Below, in pieces: positions 36,931-48,821 of a DNA stretch of 64,000 nucleotides. Source of the DNA: Prostheceraeus crozeri (lineage: Eukaryota > Platyhelminthes > Polycladida > Euryleptidae); assembly GCA_907163375.1 (NCBI GenBank), contig CAJQUW010015625.1, positions 1-64,000 of the forward strand. The letters run 5' to 3'. The position numbers and the translations under genes are program-made. Below the pieces are notes generated by a model. It ran no database searches and had not been told where the DNA came from. It worked only from the letters and a program-made list of their open reading frames with translations. Positions within the stretch are counted from its first letter, which is position 1, and each line of letters begins with the position of its first letter.

Positions 36931-37467
36931 ATCACGCGAATCCGCAAACTCCACCAGACGCTCCCCTTCATTGTTTCTTGCACCCATACCATTGTTACCA
37001 TGTGACCACGCTTCATTTGCCTCACGACCAACATGGCCGTTAAAGTCCCCACCAATTATTACAGGGCCTCCATTCACAGCCACCTGCTCCAGCAGTTCAT
37101 AGAAGAGGTTTTTCTCTGCATCAGATCTACCTTGTTGTGGGGCATAAGCGGATATTACCGTAAGAACCTCTGAAGTGTTTGGAGGGACCAACTTTATTGA
37201 CATAATCCGATCACTGTATCTTTCAATATTCAAAATGTTACTTAGCATGCTTTCTGCAACAATCACTCCGACTCCGTTAACCTTGCTGTCATCCCCATTG
37301 TAGAACATCTTGTATCCATGACCAATTGAGCGTGCTTTAGCACCTTTCCACTTCACCTCCTGCACACAGGCGATGTCCACCTTTCTCCTCCTCAAAGCAT
37401 CAGCCACTTCCATAGATCTAGCTGTCATTGTGCCAACATTCCATGTAGCTACTTTCAGACAACCCAC
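36931..37467 (-). pseudogene. RTE LINE APE-type endonuclease, N-terminal part
   Basis: Reads LKVATWNVGTMTARS, IACVQEVKWKGAKA, NGVGVIVAESM, VISAYAPQQG, VIIGGDFNGHVG and LVEFADSRDLT. These are the ordered motifs of apurinic-like endonucleases: N in WNV, E in QE, Y in SAYAP and D/N in GDFN. They nick target DNA and prime reverse transcription. All of these residues are retained. The domain stops at the TTAA where piggyBac inserted and continues at 33927. Confidence 0.9.
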
Positions 37468-37489
37468 TTGCTTCTTTAGCCACGTACGC

Positions 37490-38340
37490 GGGTCCTTACG
37501 TGATATATCACTATGATATTAATATCATAACCCCATGATATTTATGTCATTTTCCCATGATACTATTCCCCATGATATTTTGAAACTAGATATCATCAAA
37601 AATATCATTATGATACTATCATTAACTGCCATGATATTTTGGCTTCAAAATGTCATGTGAGTTGATGACAGTGTCAATGATATTTCTGAAGATGTGGTTT
37701 CAGAAAAAATGCTCTTTATCATGGCCAATCAATTGAAATTAAGGACCTGACCTACTGATACGTCATAAACAAATTCCAAGCAGAACAAAACGATACTTCA
37801 ATGACAACTGGTATAACAAAATTATTTCATCGAACTACATGCGTGCCAGGCATCAATTCCGTGAATCTCGAAATTTAAATGTAGTAGAAGTACCAGCCAG
37901 TTCTCTTACAACAGCAAGGTTACACTGAAATCATCAATGTAATTCAGGAATTGTACACACATTAAAAGCATTTGAGGAAACTGACATGCGCATCAATGTA
38001 GGAAAATGGCAGACAGACAGTTGAAGCTAAGATGCAAATAAAAGATCCAGATGAGCTAAAATTTCCTTTTCGTATTTAAATTTAATCATTCCAAATATCA
38101 TTATTAAGGGATTTATTACTGCTGCCATTTTGCCACATTACATCAGCTAGAGAACGAATGATAAATGCCTTGAGGGAAAATTTGACAAATAAATGATCTC
38201 CAGTAATTGAAACATTAATTATGCATGAAAAAATGCATGATAATAATACCGCCATTTTCCAACACTTTGTGTTAATGTTATATCTTCATCGATGAAATCA
38301 TTAAAGAAGTATCAATAGTGGTATTATATGATATATTTGT
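37490..38340. other. Non-coding body of the ATGATAT transposon
   Basis: AT-rich sequence right of the LINE 5' end. It is crowded with ATGATAT and ATATCAT words at 37500-37690, then largely plain. No protein was recognised. Confidence 0.5.
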
Positions 38341-38552
38341 AGCAATGGTAATGTCACCAACTTCATTTGCTAAAAACGTCATATCATGATATTTCTGTGA
38401 ATGGAAATGTCATCAGAAATACCATCAACTTCCTTTGATTAAAGAATATCATCAACGTATCATCAAATACCACCAAATGATATTTATATCATCAATAATA
38501 TCATGGATGCAATTTTGTGTCATGGCATCATAATACATTTCCGCAAGGGTGA

Positions 38553-39160
38553 AAATACGTGTTTTCATTTACTCATATGGTAATAATAATAGCAACATCA
38601 GTTCAAGCTCAAAACATAATTAGCGAGGAGCCTGTTAATGTGGTTGATTAAAATTGAACCTGTCGATGTCGTTGAGTTAAAATGGTCATTCGTATCAATG
38701 AACTTAAAAGAAACAAATAGGTAGATATGCATGTATTTCAAAATTGACTCACGTGCGCGGAAGTCAGACAAATTTGCCTTTTATTTCTATGGCATGTACT
38801 TATAGCAGTTTTGATGTTTAATGTATGTACAGTTTGATCAGTGTATTAAAAATCAAGTATTTACAAAGAAATAAAAATCGGAAATGTCATCAAAATCGCT
38901 CACAATTATACGATACATTTAAGCACGGTCAAGAATACTGGATATTCATCAAACCTAGACCAGACTGGAGACAAGTTTCTACCAACAGAAACTTTTCTTT
39001 CGTAAACATTTTCCATGAAGCAAATTATACCAATCCACTGCTTAGTAGATAGTTTCCAGGAACAACGAATATGTTCCCAAAAGTTAGTCCTCACGGATAG
39101 AATTTCCCAGTATATGATGGGCTTGATTTTATACTACATTATGCACATATTTCATTTATG
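38553..39160. other. No recognisable gene
   Basis: Right-hand part of the 9.7 kb composite insertion. Short frames only, no motif. The last 50 bp before 39220 are GC-rich (CCTCCGCGGATGGGGTCTCG) and include the inverted terminus. Confidence 0.5.
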
Positions 39161-39220
39161 CTACCGTGCATCGATACACTGCCTCCGCGGATGGGGTCTC
39201 GAGGCCCGGTGGCAACGCTG

Positions 39221-39478
39221 TGTGTACAAAGTTTGGTGAGGCCAGCTTCATAAGAAACAAATGTAGACGCATTTTCGTCGTTGCTAGGGAAAAGTTGTCG
39301 TCCAATACAGAGCGACATAGGAAACTTTGAGGCCCTGTAACTCAGGAACTACGGCGGATTGTAGCAAGCAAATCCGGAATTCTTCTAATGAGACCATACC
39401 CTACCTATAAACCAAAAATTAACAAAATCTGAGATGGTGCGTTAAGCAGCCTTGACTATTTGACATGGAATGGCCCGA
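39221..39478 (-). repeat. Repeat A, inverted copy, second part
   Basis: Inverted match to about 26890-27155 (for example AGAAACAAATGTAGACGCAT, CAGAGCGACATAGGAAACTT and GACATGGAATGGCCC). It completes the copy begun at 29345. Confidence 0.85.
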
Positions 39479-41129
39479 AGGCAAATAAATGTTCCACGTT
39501 TGACCTGCCACGTGTGAGTGAATCTGTATGAACTGTAGTCTACGTGAACCTGTAGTCTATTGTAAAATCTTGTTATGTATTACGGCCCATCTTTATTCAA
39601 AAAACCGTTTTTCCGATAGTAGCCGCTTCAACTATGATAAAATGGTGTTTTGGGTTGTGTCTACTAATCGAAGGCGTCCATTGATCGAAGAAGCGCACAG
39701 TCGTTGCGATGGATTTGTTGTATTCTGTTCTGTCACCCTGCAATTAGCAGTGATCGGTGTATCTGTAATGAACTCGTCTCTCTTACCGTATATACTGATA
39801 TATTATAGGTATGTATTATCTAGCTTTTTATCATATTGGTTTTCTGTCAACATTTTTTTTTAAAGAAAAGCGCATGTATTTGGCGAATGAAGGCCTCAAG
39901 TAACATGAATGCACAAATTGAAAGCATATGTCTAAGTGCTGAGTTGCAGTCAGGTCTGACACTGACCAACAACGCTTATTACGTTTCGCAGGCAGTTGTA
40001 CTGCAATTTAGTTACATGTATATAGTACATGTATTAGTAATTTGATTTAATGAAAAAGCTGAAGTCGAAATTGCTAGACAAGTTGAAGCTGAGTAGACGT
40101 GATGCGGAATTTTTGTGGCCTGCTAGATAATATTCAAATTCACCAATGCGTTCTGCAGCTTGGCGGATGGCAACGAATCCAGATTTCCTTTTATTATTGG
40201 AAGGTCGTTATGCTTGCACCATTTTCTTTCATTACTGGATTGATTTTTGATGGCGCACCTGAAATTTATGTTGCTCCTTGATTTCTCTCCACAATTAAAT
40301 TTCCTGAAGGTCTAATTGGCACGCCGTTATCGACTAAAATGTCTTCCGGTGGACAACATACTTGAAAAATGCCCAACGAGTTCAACTACCGCTTTGCCGT
40401 CATCATGTTGTATTTGGCAAAATGCAAAATCGGCTTGGGACACAATCTATTGGTGTTAAGTACTTTTTACGTTTGAATTGCGTAATGTCGCCGCCGATCC
40501 TACCCCATACCCTCACCATTCACTAGTCTCTTTTCTCCCATGCATCCTGTCGAGGATCGATGGTGCGATATTGATTGCAGTTGGTTGATGATATGGCATT
40601 CCCGTTCAATGGTCGGATTTTCTCTTCTCTGATGACACCAGCTCATTAAAGATGAGGTTGTATTCTTTCAATTTTGTAGTTCATTCTAATCTTATTTTTG
40701 CCAATATCTCGGAGAGGTAGTAATTTCTTTTTATTTGTGAGTTCTCTCCAGTCAATTTTTCAGGGTGGCATCTGCTGATCTTAAAGGTTCAATCAGATTT
40801 CATCGTGTTTAAACCCTGGTTGAGCCTGTTTAAACCCTGGTTAAACCTAGTTGAATCGGGTTTTAATCTAAAACGCCTTCTGATATCCGGTAAACTAATC
40901 TAATGTTTATATGATTGCAACATTCTTCCTTAAGGCATTGATCAAAGCACTTAGCGTTCTTTAAAAATGAATTTTGACATCAATCCTCGACAATCTAGGT
41001 TTCCCCAGGTTGCCATGTACCGAAGGCAAATATCGATCTAAGTGATAAATGAGTGCACAATTGTAAGATTTTCGACTTGTTTTATATTTATTTTCATAAA
41101 GCTTGGTGATGTATTTCCGCGTGTTTCAG
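39479..41129. other. Region upstream of the PRIM2 exon
   Basis: No earlier coding exon was recognised. At 40800-40870 there is a cluster of GTTTAAACCCTGGTT-like words resembling the subterminal repeats of the hAT at 58648-62473, so this may be a solo relic of that family. A 5' UTR exon or promoter may lie here, but nothing in the sequence fixes it. Confidence 0.4.
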
Positions 41130-41683
41130 AATCGATGCAGTTTTCGAAAGAAGCAAGAAACAACAGCATCATCCGACTACAATTCTACAATGACTCACCG
41201 AAAGGACAATTACAGTTACAAGAACTTGAAAATTTAGCAATCGAAAGGCTCAAAGTTCTTAAATTAGTAGAAACAGTAACTCAAGATTTGGTGAAGGGAA
41301 GTAAAGAATATGTTGCCCATCTGAGAGAAAAGCTAGAGAAGTCTGGAGAACTTGGTCGTATCCTTGCTCATACAGCCACTTCTTTCTCTTCATCTGATCA
41401 ACCGAAGTTAGACATCCGTGCTGATGTAATATCCCATTTCGTGTTGCGGATCGCCTATTGCCATTCAGAGCAGCTCCGAAAGTGGTTTGTCACTCAGGAA
41501 GTAGATCTTTTTAAATGGCGTTTTGAATCAGCAGATCGAACGACGATGACCAGATTTTTACATGACAATAATATCCACTTTGAATCTGTTGATGACAGGG
41601 AAAAGTTAGCGATGTCCAAAGTATTGACGGCTACTCTCCCGCCAAATCTGGCTGCAAACTTCGATCACATGGGATATTTCAAG
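41130..41683 (+). CDS. PRIM2: DNA primase large subunit, first coding exon (partial gene)
   Basis: The large primase subunit (p58) works with PRIM1 and DNA polymerase alpha in the nucleus to make RNA-DNA primers at replication origins and on the lagging strand. The exon follows an acceptor (GTGTTTCAG, ending 41129) and reaches the donor AAG|GTGAGT at 41684. The start ATG at 41135 is chosen because MQFS matches the MEFS start of vertebrate p58. 183 codons follow. Recognisable text: LQELENLAIERLKVLKLVE, DVISHFVLRIAYCHSEQLRK and VDLFKWRFESADRT, which match p58 motifs EFENLAIDRVKLLKSVE and [20 protein letters not shown]. This is the helical N-terminal domain that contacts PRIM1. The exon is unbroken and ends in phase 0 after GYFK. 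An upstream exon, if any, is untranslated or very short. Confidence 0.95.
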
Positions 41684-41699
41684 GTGAGTCCATGGTGAA

Positions 41700-43740
41700 A
41701 TGAATGTTCACTCGAATTTAAAAGTGAACCAAAAGTTTTTTGCTGCACTTAACATGGAAGAGACAAATGAACAATGTAGACAAAGATGGAAGACATACAG
41801 TAAATAATAATAACAGTGAATACGTTATGTAGTTGAACTGCTGCGATCAGTTGTAGGTGCGATTATTATTCATATATCGGAGATGAATTATATTGCAATC
41901 GCGCGATTTCACTTTTGCGGGTACTTCGCAATATTATCTCATTGATCCTTCCTCCTCATTTCATGCATTGATTTTATTGCCTTCATACATATTTGTGTAT
42001 ATTTGCATCCTGTGTTGTCATGTTTTGCTTGTTGGTGGAACAGCGTAAGCGATAATTATTATACGAGAATGAGTTTATATCGATTTTTGCACTGTGTATC
42101 CATTGTTGTTGTGAAACTTGAAAGTTTGGTGCTTTTAAGACAGACATAAAGCGCAAATAAATTTTGCCTGTTGTTCAGTTTATAAGTTGCAAAAAGTTAA
42201 ATTTTGATATAACAAGTAACATCTTTTTCAGGTGGTCAAAAAATTGTTTTGAATGTGTGCATGAATTCGACAGATGCTTGTGTTCTAATAGTGTGATCTC
42301 CATTTCATCTGTGCCTTGCCTCTGCGCACATAATTTGCCTTTTCCTCATGCCTTTCTACAAGACATTTGATCGCTGTTGCACCAGTGATACCTTCTTCCC
42401 TACCGGTGCTTACCGGTCCTTCGAACTTATAATTGCAACACGAATATTGTAATCGATACGAATATTGCTGATACGAAATAAATGGAAGTTGATCTAACTG
42501 TAGTGCAGATCAGGGCTTCAAAATTGAACAATCCAAAAATGCTTTACTTTCGAAAGAAATCAGAAAAGACAGATATGGTCATGAGAATGAAGCATGAAAA
42601 CAAAAACAGATAGTGGTAAGTGATGGTAGAGCTACTGGAATCCACAGTGAAGTTCGATGAAAACATTGAAGATCTTCATAATTACAAGCTTTGAAGAAAA
42701 AAAAATGGAAAACCTGACTTCCAAATCTGTCCTAAAGAGTACGCCCTAGATGTTTCATCAAATTGATCTTGAAGCACCAGGGAACAAGAGACGAAAATAT
42801 CTATGCAAACATTTTTTACTAAGATTGAGACAGATTTTTACTAAGATTTAGCAGATTTTCTTGCATTATTTATACATTGCTGTCATAGCTCTTCTAAAAA
42901 TAAAAGTCAAACTGCAGGCTCAAATACAACATGTTTGTATGTAATAAACAAGTTTTTTAAATGCCAAGTTATGGAAGCTTTATAGGCCCATTGATATTTT
43001 TGATAAAACAGTGGATATACAGGTAATGCTTTCGTGGTGTGCATGTGTGGTGTGATGTGGCGTGCAAGAAATATTAGGCAGATACTATTTAAAAGTGACT
43101 GTGAAAGACTGTGAAAATCCTTTTTTCTTTTTGTCAATTGAGCTTTATAGCTTAAAATGAGGTACTTTGCTCGATAAAAATTACAATTTAGGGAAAATGC
43201 CCGAATTTGCTTCCGATGTCCGAATTTTTTTGAGAAAGGCGAGTAAGACCATTTCTAGCCGTCTTTTCAATGCTCTGTCCCATGAAGTTAATAACCAGTG
43301 TGAGAATTCATGGGCAATCGACCGACAATATTCTTTGTGCATACAAGTATCATGTTTGCACTAATAAGGGCAGCAAGTCACTGCATGAAAGGTTCACACA
43401 GGAAATGGGGAACCGAATTGGGCTTTGATGATGCGGCTGGAATTCCGTGTGAATTTTATTAATAACTTGCATTTTACTTTTTTTTCTTTGACATTCGTAC
43501 CTGCTCTTACTTTTTTCATTGTTTTTGTAATCTACATGTACTTGTTCGTAAATATAGTTATGTACAGTCACATACATCTCAGTCATGTACAAAATCAAAA
43601 GAGATTAGAACGCTCATGTTCAATTAGTTTCAGACGACTTTATTTTTACAGGTCAATTGAACAGCATGGTCGTCAACTTAGCAACGATTTTTCCTTAGTT
43701 CTAGTCTTAATCATAATCTTGAGCTGGGAAGGAAGGTTTT
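41700..43740. other. Intronic sequence, no recognisable element
   Basis: AT-rich intron sequence without terminal repeats, tails or coding relics that I can identify. Confidence 0.5.
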
Positions 43741-43761
43741 TTAGGCATGTGGAAATAACTA

Positions 43762-44499
43762 CCTTATTTTTCGGACTATAAGACGCACAGTAAATCCCTG
43801 TATTTGTAAAACAATAGGCAATGCGCCTGATGTATGAGCAGCTTATGTTCACACTGCGCTGAAAAAACTGTCAAAATATTGCTTGATGCGTACGGTGCTG
43901 CAACATTCGAACACCAAAATGTCAAAAACCAAAATCGGAGCTTGCCGTCATTCGTGGAGGATTTGCCAAAGAATTACAACCGCTAGATATTGATGTCAAC
44001 AGGATGCTCAAGGCTAAATTGCGAGCCGCATGGAGGCAATGGATGACAGAAGGTGAGCACACATTTATCAAGACAGGTAGGCAATGCCGGGCCAAAGGAT
44101 CGTTGATGCCTGGGCTAAGGTAGGCCTATCGGTCTCAACAGTCATCCGAACTTTCACGAAGGCCTGAATCATTAATGAACACCCAAGCAACAACAGTGAG
44201 ACTGAATCGGATGATGACAAGAGGGATCCGGGCTTGCTTGATAACGCTATCGTCCAACTGTTGAATTCCAACACAGAAGACGAGGAATTTGATGGATTCG
44301 TAGAAGAGGAATGATTGAATAAGGGAGCACTGGTATGCTTAAGTGAGCATAATGATTTGAATTAAGTCTGACTTATCCGGCTACCGATTTTTGTTTCGCT
44401 TTATGCGCCGCATAATCAAGTGCGTCTTATACATGAAAATAGATCCGTTCATTGATACTGCGTCTTATAATCAGGTACGCCTTATAGTCCGAAAAACGG
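43762..44499 (+). mobile_element. pogo/Tigger-like transposon, 738 bp, internally deleted
   Basis: Ends CCTTATTTTTCGGACTATAA (left) and, inverted, CCGTTTTTCGGACTATAAGG (right) are flanked by TA (43760-43761 and 44500-44501). GCGTCTTATA motifs lie just inside on the right. The TTTTTCGGACTATAAG(A/G)CGCAC end is characteristic of a pogo-type family, and a transposase relic of that type lies inside. Confidence 0.88.
43950..44314 (+). pseudogene. pogo-like transposase C-terminal relic
   Basis: One frame reads GGFAKELQPLDIDVNRMLKA then KLRAAWRQWM. The next reads IVDAWAKVGLSTVIRTFTKA, a stop, then an acidic tail (NTEDEEFDGFVEEE) ending 44314. LQPLDVxVNKPFK...W followed by W--v---iI--F-k-gI is the end of the pogo/DDE_1 domain, where QPLD holds the last catalytic aspartate. 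The N-terminal helix-turn-helix and the first catalytic residues have been deleted. Confidence 0.8.
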
Positions 44500-44509
44500 T
44501 AATTGTTTT

Positions 44510-46240
44510 CAGCAATGCTGTTACTGATGCTTTTCAGTTTTATCTCCTTTTTTCTAAATTACTGGAACTACTCACATGAAATTCAGTAGCTGATAGGAAT
44601 CAGCATAATATTTTGAGAGAGCATAATTATCGATATTTTTACACTATGTCCACATCGCATTTCTATTATAATTTTGCTCACTTCCTGAACTCATTAGACA
44701 GAGTTTCCCCTCAAATTCTTTTTAATCGATTAAATGATGCACACTACATACGGAAATGATTAGAATTATTCTGGCATCGTTTCATATACAGAGTCATACG
44801 TTTTGATTTAATTGCTTGGATTTCCATTAAGTTTTTAAAAAGTGAACTCTTCTAACTTATCTTCTTATCTAATTTCTAACTCGTCATTATCAGGTCCTAA
44901 ACACTTTTAGTTGTTGCTTCGAAGTTCGAATACGTTTCGATAGTGACAATTGAAATTCCTATGCGAATAGATCAGGATGAGATTTTTCGGAGATTTTGTA
45001 TGGAATGTCAAAAATGCAACAATAAGACAAAATGTTAGGGGATTCCGAAAATGAGAAATGTAAGTTGTCAGCACCTAGTAAAAACTTTGTTGTTGCTTAA
45101 TGAAAAATTCTTTGTCAGTAAAGGCGAAAGAAGCTATCTGTTTTAACCATTCGAACAAATTGTATCATTTTGTCAATCGTCTCAATTCATCTGAAAGCAC
45201 AAGAATAAAATAAATAGCATATTTTATACTCAGTTAAAATATCGACGACGTTAGTAAAGAAACTACCAACTTTTATACGATGTTCATCACGATAAGTTCA
45301 TCTCTTCATCCCATTATACTTCTCATCCTCATTTGTTACTTTTCAGGCTAAGTAGCAGACAGTTGAATATTCTGATGCGCTGTGAATATCACAGTGAAAT
45401 TTTCGTGAGTTTTCACTTGTAAATGAGTTTAAAGACAAGTATCGGGACTTTCAGAACTGAAGGAGCCAGAACCTCCCAACTTTGAGGACAATGGAACTTA
45501 ACAGATTATTGATTTTTCACACAATTTATTCGTGTGCTCTTTACACTGACTGTACATTAGAGTGCACATGTCTTATTTGAAGGCAATTGCATGTATGTTA
45601 GATGGTTGTTTTCTTCACTTCTAACAGATTGGCAATTATTTCTTAGAGATGCATCAAAAAATTTCCGGAAATTTCTTTATGACGTGATCTCACCCTTTGA
45701 ATAGATTACCTTCGCAATGTGCAACAGTATTTACTTGATGCAACGCCTGTATGTCCTTATTGTCTGTAAAGCACTCGGCATCGATAAATCTCGGAGAGCG
45801 AAACGTTAACCAACATAATTTTGATTACTTAAGCGTCTGACCATGCGTCTGAAGAAATTATCTTCTTCTGTTTGCGATGTTCGGCGGCATCATTTAGCTG
45901 CTGCAAATCAACGATAATCAGGAAAGTTTAAATAGGTGACTCGCCTCCCAGTGAAAAGTACGGTAAAAAAAGTGGTTTAAAATGGTTCTAAATAGAAGGT
46001 TATTGAGTAGTATTATCTACGTGGGCAGAGGCCATAGTTAAATTCCTTATATGCGCGCAAAATTCTTGTCAGTTTTCGAGATCACAGGTTTATTAGAATT
46101 TGTCGATATTGCGATGGAAAAATAGTATGACCGATGAAATAATTGCTGTCTCAACTCTGACGCTAATATGCCATTACTTTATTGGAAATGTTTAAGGTAT
46201 GAAATAGTCTCATGTTTCATCGCTTTTTTTAACTTGTACT
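44510..46240. other. Intronic sequence, no recognisable element
   Basis: AT-rich intron sequence. Nothing convincing on either strand. Confidence 0.5.
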
Positions 46241-46246
46241 GTGTTT

Positions 46247-46771
46247 TTATTTCCACATTTCTTTCTTCACTCTTTTGCATTTGATTTTCTGCTGAGGGGC
46301 ATCTTTGGTGTGCAAGCTGGACATCTTCCTTAAAGCTTTTATAAAAAAAATGACAACAACTTTTTGCGTTGCATCATATTCAGTTCCTAAGAAAACAGTT
46401 GAAAACGATCTCTCCCTCAGTTGCGACAAGCAATAAAATCCCGACACATTCAAGGAGCCCTCAGTGAGCTCAGCCCATACATCTGAATCCGATAGAATGA
46501 ACTCCACATCGGAATCTTGTATGAAGGTCCCGATAGCTCCGAAGAACGCTAGCTCAATATAGAAGTTGCCCAGTAGAATAAGTAGTTTTTCAAACTTGGG
46601 CGCTTCTAAGTGCTGAATGCAGTAGGCCTTCGAAGCGACAGCAGGATCATAGGTGTAAATAGCATATTCTTCGCCAATTTCATCAGCAATGCTTAAAGAT
46701 CGGATCATGGTTTCTCGTACGACGCTATTCTGAGTCGGTGATGCGAAATTGGCTCCATATATATGAAGCAA
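46247..46771 (-). pseudogene. Orphan coding relic, downstream part (invertebrate repeat-encoded family)
   Basis: 174 codons are open on the minus strand: EEYAIYTYDPAVASKAYCIQ, PKFEKLLILLGNFYIELAFF, GAIGTFIQDSDVEF and LTEGSLNVSGFYCL. The order Y(T/F)D-P-A-A-K...(P)KF--L---LG-FHI--A-F-AIG-FI-DS is one I associate with an unnamed, highly repeated protein family of marine invertebrate genomes. Function is unknown and a mobile origin is likely. The first methionine lies at the junction with the insertion at 46772. The frame continues upstream at 47905, so that methionine is not the true start. Confidence 0.5.
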
Positions 46772-47904
46772 GGTTGGGTCCGATCTTGGGGTAACCCCCC
46801 CCCAAGATTGGACCCAAGAGTGGCTATTTCTCTAATGAAGTGGAGAAGCAATTTCCAGAACATGTTTGGAATTTTGATTGAGATTTAAAATTGCATGAAG
46901 ATATTTTGAATCATACTATATTGTACATATTGATATCCAATTAATATGTATCTAATGTTCATATTAATTACTATTTTTTACATGAATTTGTTATTGCAGA
47001 ATTGAGGCTATATTGATATTCAGCTAAAAGTTTTAATTATCGGCCCTGTTGCCCTGTTTACGTCTACAGCCTAATAATTTTCTAATTAGAACAACATGCA
47101 TGACTAAGCTACATTCCTTGCTACATGCCTGATCGAGAAACGAAACACACGTCATAACATAGGCCATAGGCCTCGTATAAGATGAAAATAGCACAAATGT
47201 AGACACAACGATATTTTTACTAATCGCAAGAAGCAATCATCAATGAATGTCACTGCAATAAATGATACTGATATCTTTCTATTTCTAATACATGGAGCCT
47301 AATAAACAATATAGGCCGAAGTTTTAAACTTTCAAGGCAAGAGGCTACATGAAGCAAGTTATCTACGAATTGTTGTCAATTTAGCAGCATAAGCGTTATT
47401 CAGGTATTGGTTTAATGCATTGCGTTTTTTCATTTATTATTTGTTTTATTTCACGCAAAATGATACATACAAAATTCTGTCTAACGCAATGTGCATTATA
47501 TCTATTACATCTAGTGGATTAAATTCACAAGGAAGCCACAGGTAAGAAAGCAAAGTTTAAAAAGCTAATCAAACAAACTATCAGATAGACATTACGGTAT
47601 GTCTATATCAAAGTTGATGATATCACAGTTTTATAATAGAAGGACCAATTGTGTGGTTGAAGTAGGTTAAATATTTACATGTACATGCATGTAAGCTTAC
47701 ATGTAGATGACTTGCTATGACATGATGTGGTAATATACTTATGCAGAATTTTTCCAAGAAAGCCGCAAATTATCATTCATGGTCAAATTCTTCAATTTTT
47801 GGGGGCGGGGCACCCAAGCTCTTGGGTCCGCACCCCAAGATTCTTGGGTACCCCCCCCAAGACTACCCAAAACCCAAGAGTGAACCCAAGACCCAACTTC
47901 GCAT
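46772..47904. mobile_element. Insertion with CTTGGG/CCCAAG-rich ends
   Basis: ATGAAGCA on the left (about 46764-46771) is repeated on the right (about 47903-47910), an 8 bp target duplication. Just inside, the left end reads AGGTTGGGTCCGATCTTGGG and the inverted right end reads AAGTTGGGTCTTGGGTT. Both ends are packed with CCCAAGA/TCTTGGG words and C- or G-runs (46793-46803, 47850-47857). The 8 bp duplication suggests a hAT or related superfamily. There is no transposase inside. Confidence 0.7.
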
Positions 47905-48240
47905 GAAGCAACTTGTTAAGGTAAATTATCACGCACATAATTTGCATAATATCCCGTAAATAATGGCATCTAAAGCCTTTGTGATAACAGTAGTCACCAG
48001 AAGTCAAATACTCGAGGATCTTTTTCTGTGAATTCACTATTTTGTGGTTCAGAAATATCAAAGACAGCATTCTTTGTCGGCTTCATATATGGAGCAATTT
48101 CTCTCTCCACTGTCATACAACCGTCGTACCCAACATGGATGGAACAATCAACGTTAAACGGTATAAGTATAAGTAGACCACACTGTTTCCGAAACCAAGT
48201 GTCTCGGGCTCTCAGTTGGAGCTGACTAAGTGAACTAGTT
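47905..48240 (-). pseudogene. Orphan coding relic, upstream part
   Basis: On the minus strand the text WFRKQCGLLILIPFNVDCSI, VGYDGCMTVEREIAPYMKPT and SEFTEKDPRVFDFW (one frame) is followed, after a shift, by CVIIYLNKLLH. With the insertion removed this last stretch runs straight into IYGANFASPTQNSV of the downstream part. The reading shows one protein-like gene, already frameshifted, later split by the transposon at 46772-47904. Confidence 0.45.
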
Positions 48241-48821
48241 TGGTAATCAATTAATCATTCGCCGACGACTAGATTTGCTGAGAATAAGCAAAAGATAAAG
48301 GAGTTTTTTGGATTGTGCAACGATTTAATAAGCGGACTGCAGTTTATTTTTAGGCTAACTTGCGTGAAATTCCGAAACCATAAATCACAAGCCAGACTAT
48401 ATCCCCAACAATGAGGCTATTTGGTACTTAATCTGCTTGTAAACTATATGATACATCGTATCATCTGCTCTTACGAATGCTCTTGCAATATTTTGTCCCC
48501 TCTAAGTACTCACCGCGAAGCCTCATCAACTAAGTTATTTAAGAAAATATTGGATCCAATTTATCTTCTGCATCATCTCATGCCGCCGTTTTAGCGTCAG
48601 GGAAACGAGTTTCGTTGCCCACAAGTAGTACTCGCCGCCGAGAGAAGACATTCATTCCCACAACTGCAAAGTTATTCAATCAACTTTTTTGACTTTGACT
48701 TTTTTTCTTAATAACATGTGGATCTGACATCGTATCTGCTCCGAACTGCACGATTATCATTTCTTTGAATAAACAATTATTATGTACAGTATGCATATAA
48801 TTATATATAAAGACAAAATTA

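Larger units (their letters stand above)
29910..37490 (-). mobile_element. RTE-type LINE, split by hAT and piggyBac insertions
   Basis: Minus-strand domains appear in order: APE endonuclease (37467-36931, resuming 33927-33521), linker and RT fingers (33508-32837), RT palm/thumb (32951-32133) and C-terminal domain (30386-29938). At its 3' end the text GGGATAAGGCC is followed by a short GCTCACCTT tandem (29910-29928), like RTE tails. Removing the hAT and piggyBac insertions leaves about 2.85 kb, near full length for an RTE. Frame changes and a mutated catalytic site show that it is dead. Confidence 0.85.
29821..38552. mobile_element. DNA transposon with ATGATAT-rich ends, split by a LINE
   Basis: The left end, CCCTCACGGAAATGT (from 29825), and the inverted right end, CCCTTGCGGAAATGT (to 38549), match at 13 of 15. 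Both sides carry many ATGATAT/ATATCAT motifs: 29850-29905 on the left, 37500-37690 and 38340-38530 on the right. About 1.2 kb remains once the LINE is removed. The exact edges and target duplication are not clear, and there is no coding relic. Confidence 0.55.
29543..39220. mobile_element. 9.7 kb composite insertion in repeat A
   Basis: Comparison with the intact copy at 26890-27364 shows repeat A interrupted exactly here. TGTGTA occurs at both junctions (29537-29542 and 39221-39226). The insert ends are CTGTGTTGTCACCG and, from the other side, CAGCGTTGCCACCG (11 of 14 identical), so they look like short terminal inverted repeats with a 6 bp target duplication. The original element was under 1 kb; later insertions make up the rest. 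No transposase of its own was found. Confidence 0.65.
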
